NCBI GenBank assembly: GCA_034436755.1
Contig: DAOTVB010000105.1
Coordinates: 6,656 to 70,655, forward strand
DNA length: 64,000 nt
From: CAKZQX01 sp034436755
Lineage (GTDB): Bacteria; Chloroflexota; Chloroflexia; Chloroflexales; Chloroflexaceae
Reading direction: 5' to 3'
Under the pieces are notes generated by a model. It saw nothing but the letters and a program-made list of their open reading frames with translations. It did not search any database and was not told the origin of the DNA. The position numbers were made by a program, and so were the translations under genes. Shown in pieces: positions 63,906 through 64,000 of the stretch; the first letter of the stretch is position 1; each line of letters opens with the position of its first letter.

Positions 63906-64000
63906 ATGGCACTGCGTCAGGATGGATTTCGTCGGGTCTGTCTGCTTGTTCTGGTTAGTCTGCTCGTGAGCCTGGTTCCGCCCATGGCACCGGGAACGAC
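63906..64000 (+). CDS. Start of a secreted protein (partial)
   Basis: The ATG at 63906 follows AGGAGG by 6 nt. The 31 visible codons read MALRQDGFRRVCLLVLVSLL, then VSLVPPMAPGT, a typical Sec signal peptide with basic n-region and hydrophobic core. The mature part lies beyond the window. Confidence 0.7.
   Translation, partial: MALRQDGFRRVCLLVLVSLLVSLVPPMAPGT

Overview
The window is about 64 kb of GC-rich chromosome and most likely comes from a filamentous anoxygenic phototroph of the Chloroflexales (Chloroflexota). The main evidence is a 1,876-residue three-domain protein at 49970-55600. It fuses an acyl-CoA synthetase, an enoyl-CoA hydratase and a zinc-free MDR-type reductase, which is the layout of propionyl-CoA synthase, the signature enzyme of the 3-hydroxypropionate bi-cycle. 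A LysJ-type aminotransferase, Uma2 proteins, multi-PAS/GAF kinases and intergenic repeats fit this lineage. No rRNA, tRNA or CRISPR array was found, and no intact mobile element.

Layout: 1-8.3 kb has a patatin-like lipase (cut by the window edge), an App1-type phosphatase, sucrose phosphorylase, a secreted TAP-like hydrolase and a GH13 amylase. 8.9-21.3 kb has a PucR-type regulator, an LCP cell-wall ligase, two Uma2 proteins, a Ser/Thr kinase with an RDD membrane domain, LysJ/ArgD, Ppx/GppA and a trehalose-synthase-like GH13 enzyme. 21.5-27.2 kb is a complete, tightly packed mrpABCDEFG cation/proton antiporter operon, facing clpB (27.3-29.9 kb). 30-34.6 kb is repeat-rich. It carries small genes, a GNAT, an ABC-2 permease preceded by a short ORF and a terminator, and rpe. 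34.8-40.1 kb is a hybrid histidine kinase overlapping a GGDEF response regulator. 40.1-42.3 kb is larC-larB (nickel-pincer cofactor) without larA. 43.5-49.3 kb has pgi, a gamma-carbonic anhydrase, a secreted protein with six Ig-like repeats, and a GNAT. Propionyl-CoA synthase follows. 55.6-57.6 kb is a decayed IS110-type transposase riddled with repeat cassettes. 57.6-62.8 kb has an Asp-box propeller protein, a secreted subtilisin, and a two-gene operon of an unknown protein plus a McrB-like AAA+ ATPase. The window ends in tandem hairpin repeats and the first codons of a secreted protein.

The metabolic theme is carbon storage and sugar turnover (sucrose phosphorylase, two GH13 enzymes, Pgi, Rpe) beside CO2 fixation (Pcs, with the gamma-carbonic anhydrase as a possible bicarbonate supplier). 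Mrp and ClpB are stress and ion homeostasis functions.

The most unusual content is between the genes. Three dispersed palindromic element families are present. Family A carries GGAGTCCCGGCT arms. Family B carries an internal 22-bp hairpin whose sequence differs between copies while the pairing stays perfect. Family C is a 96-bp element with TATAGCAATCC ends. A fourth class consists of many tandem arrays that differ in sequence but share a strict 7-nt period and mostly sit directly against stop codons. These, the candidate attenuator at 33 kb and the McrC-less McrB pair are the best leads for something undescribed.
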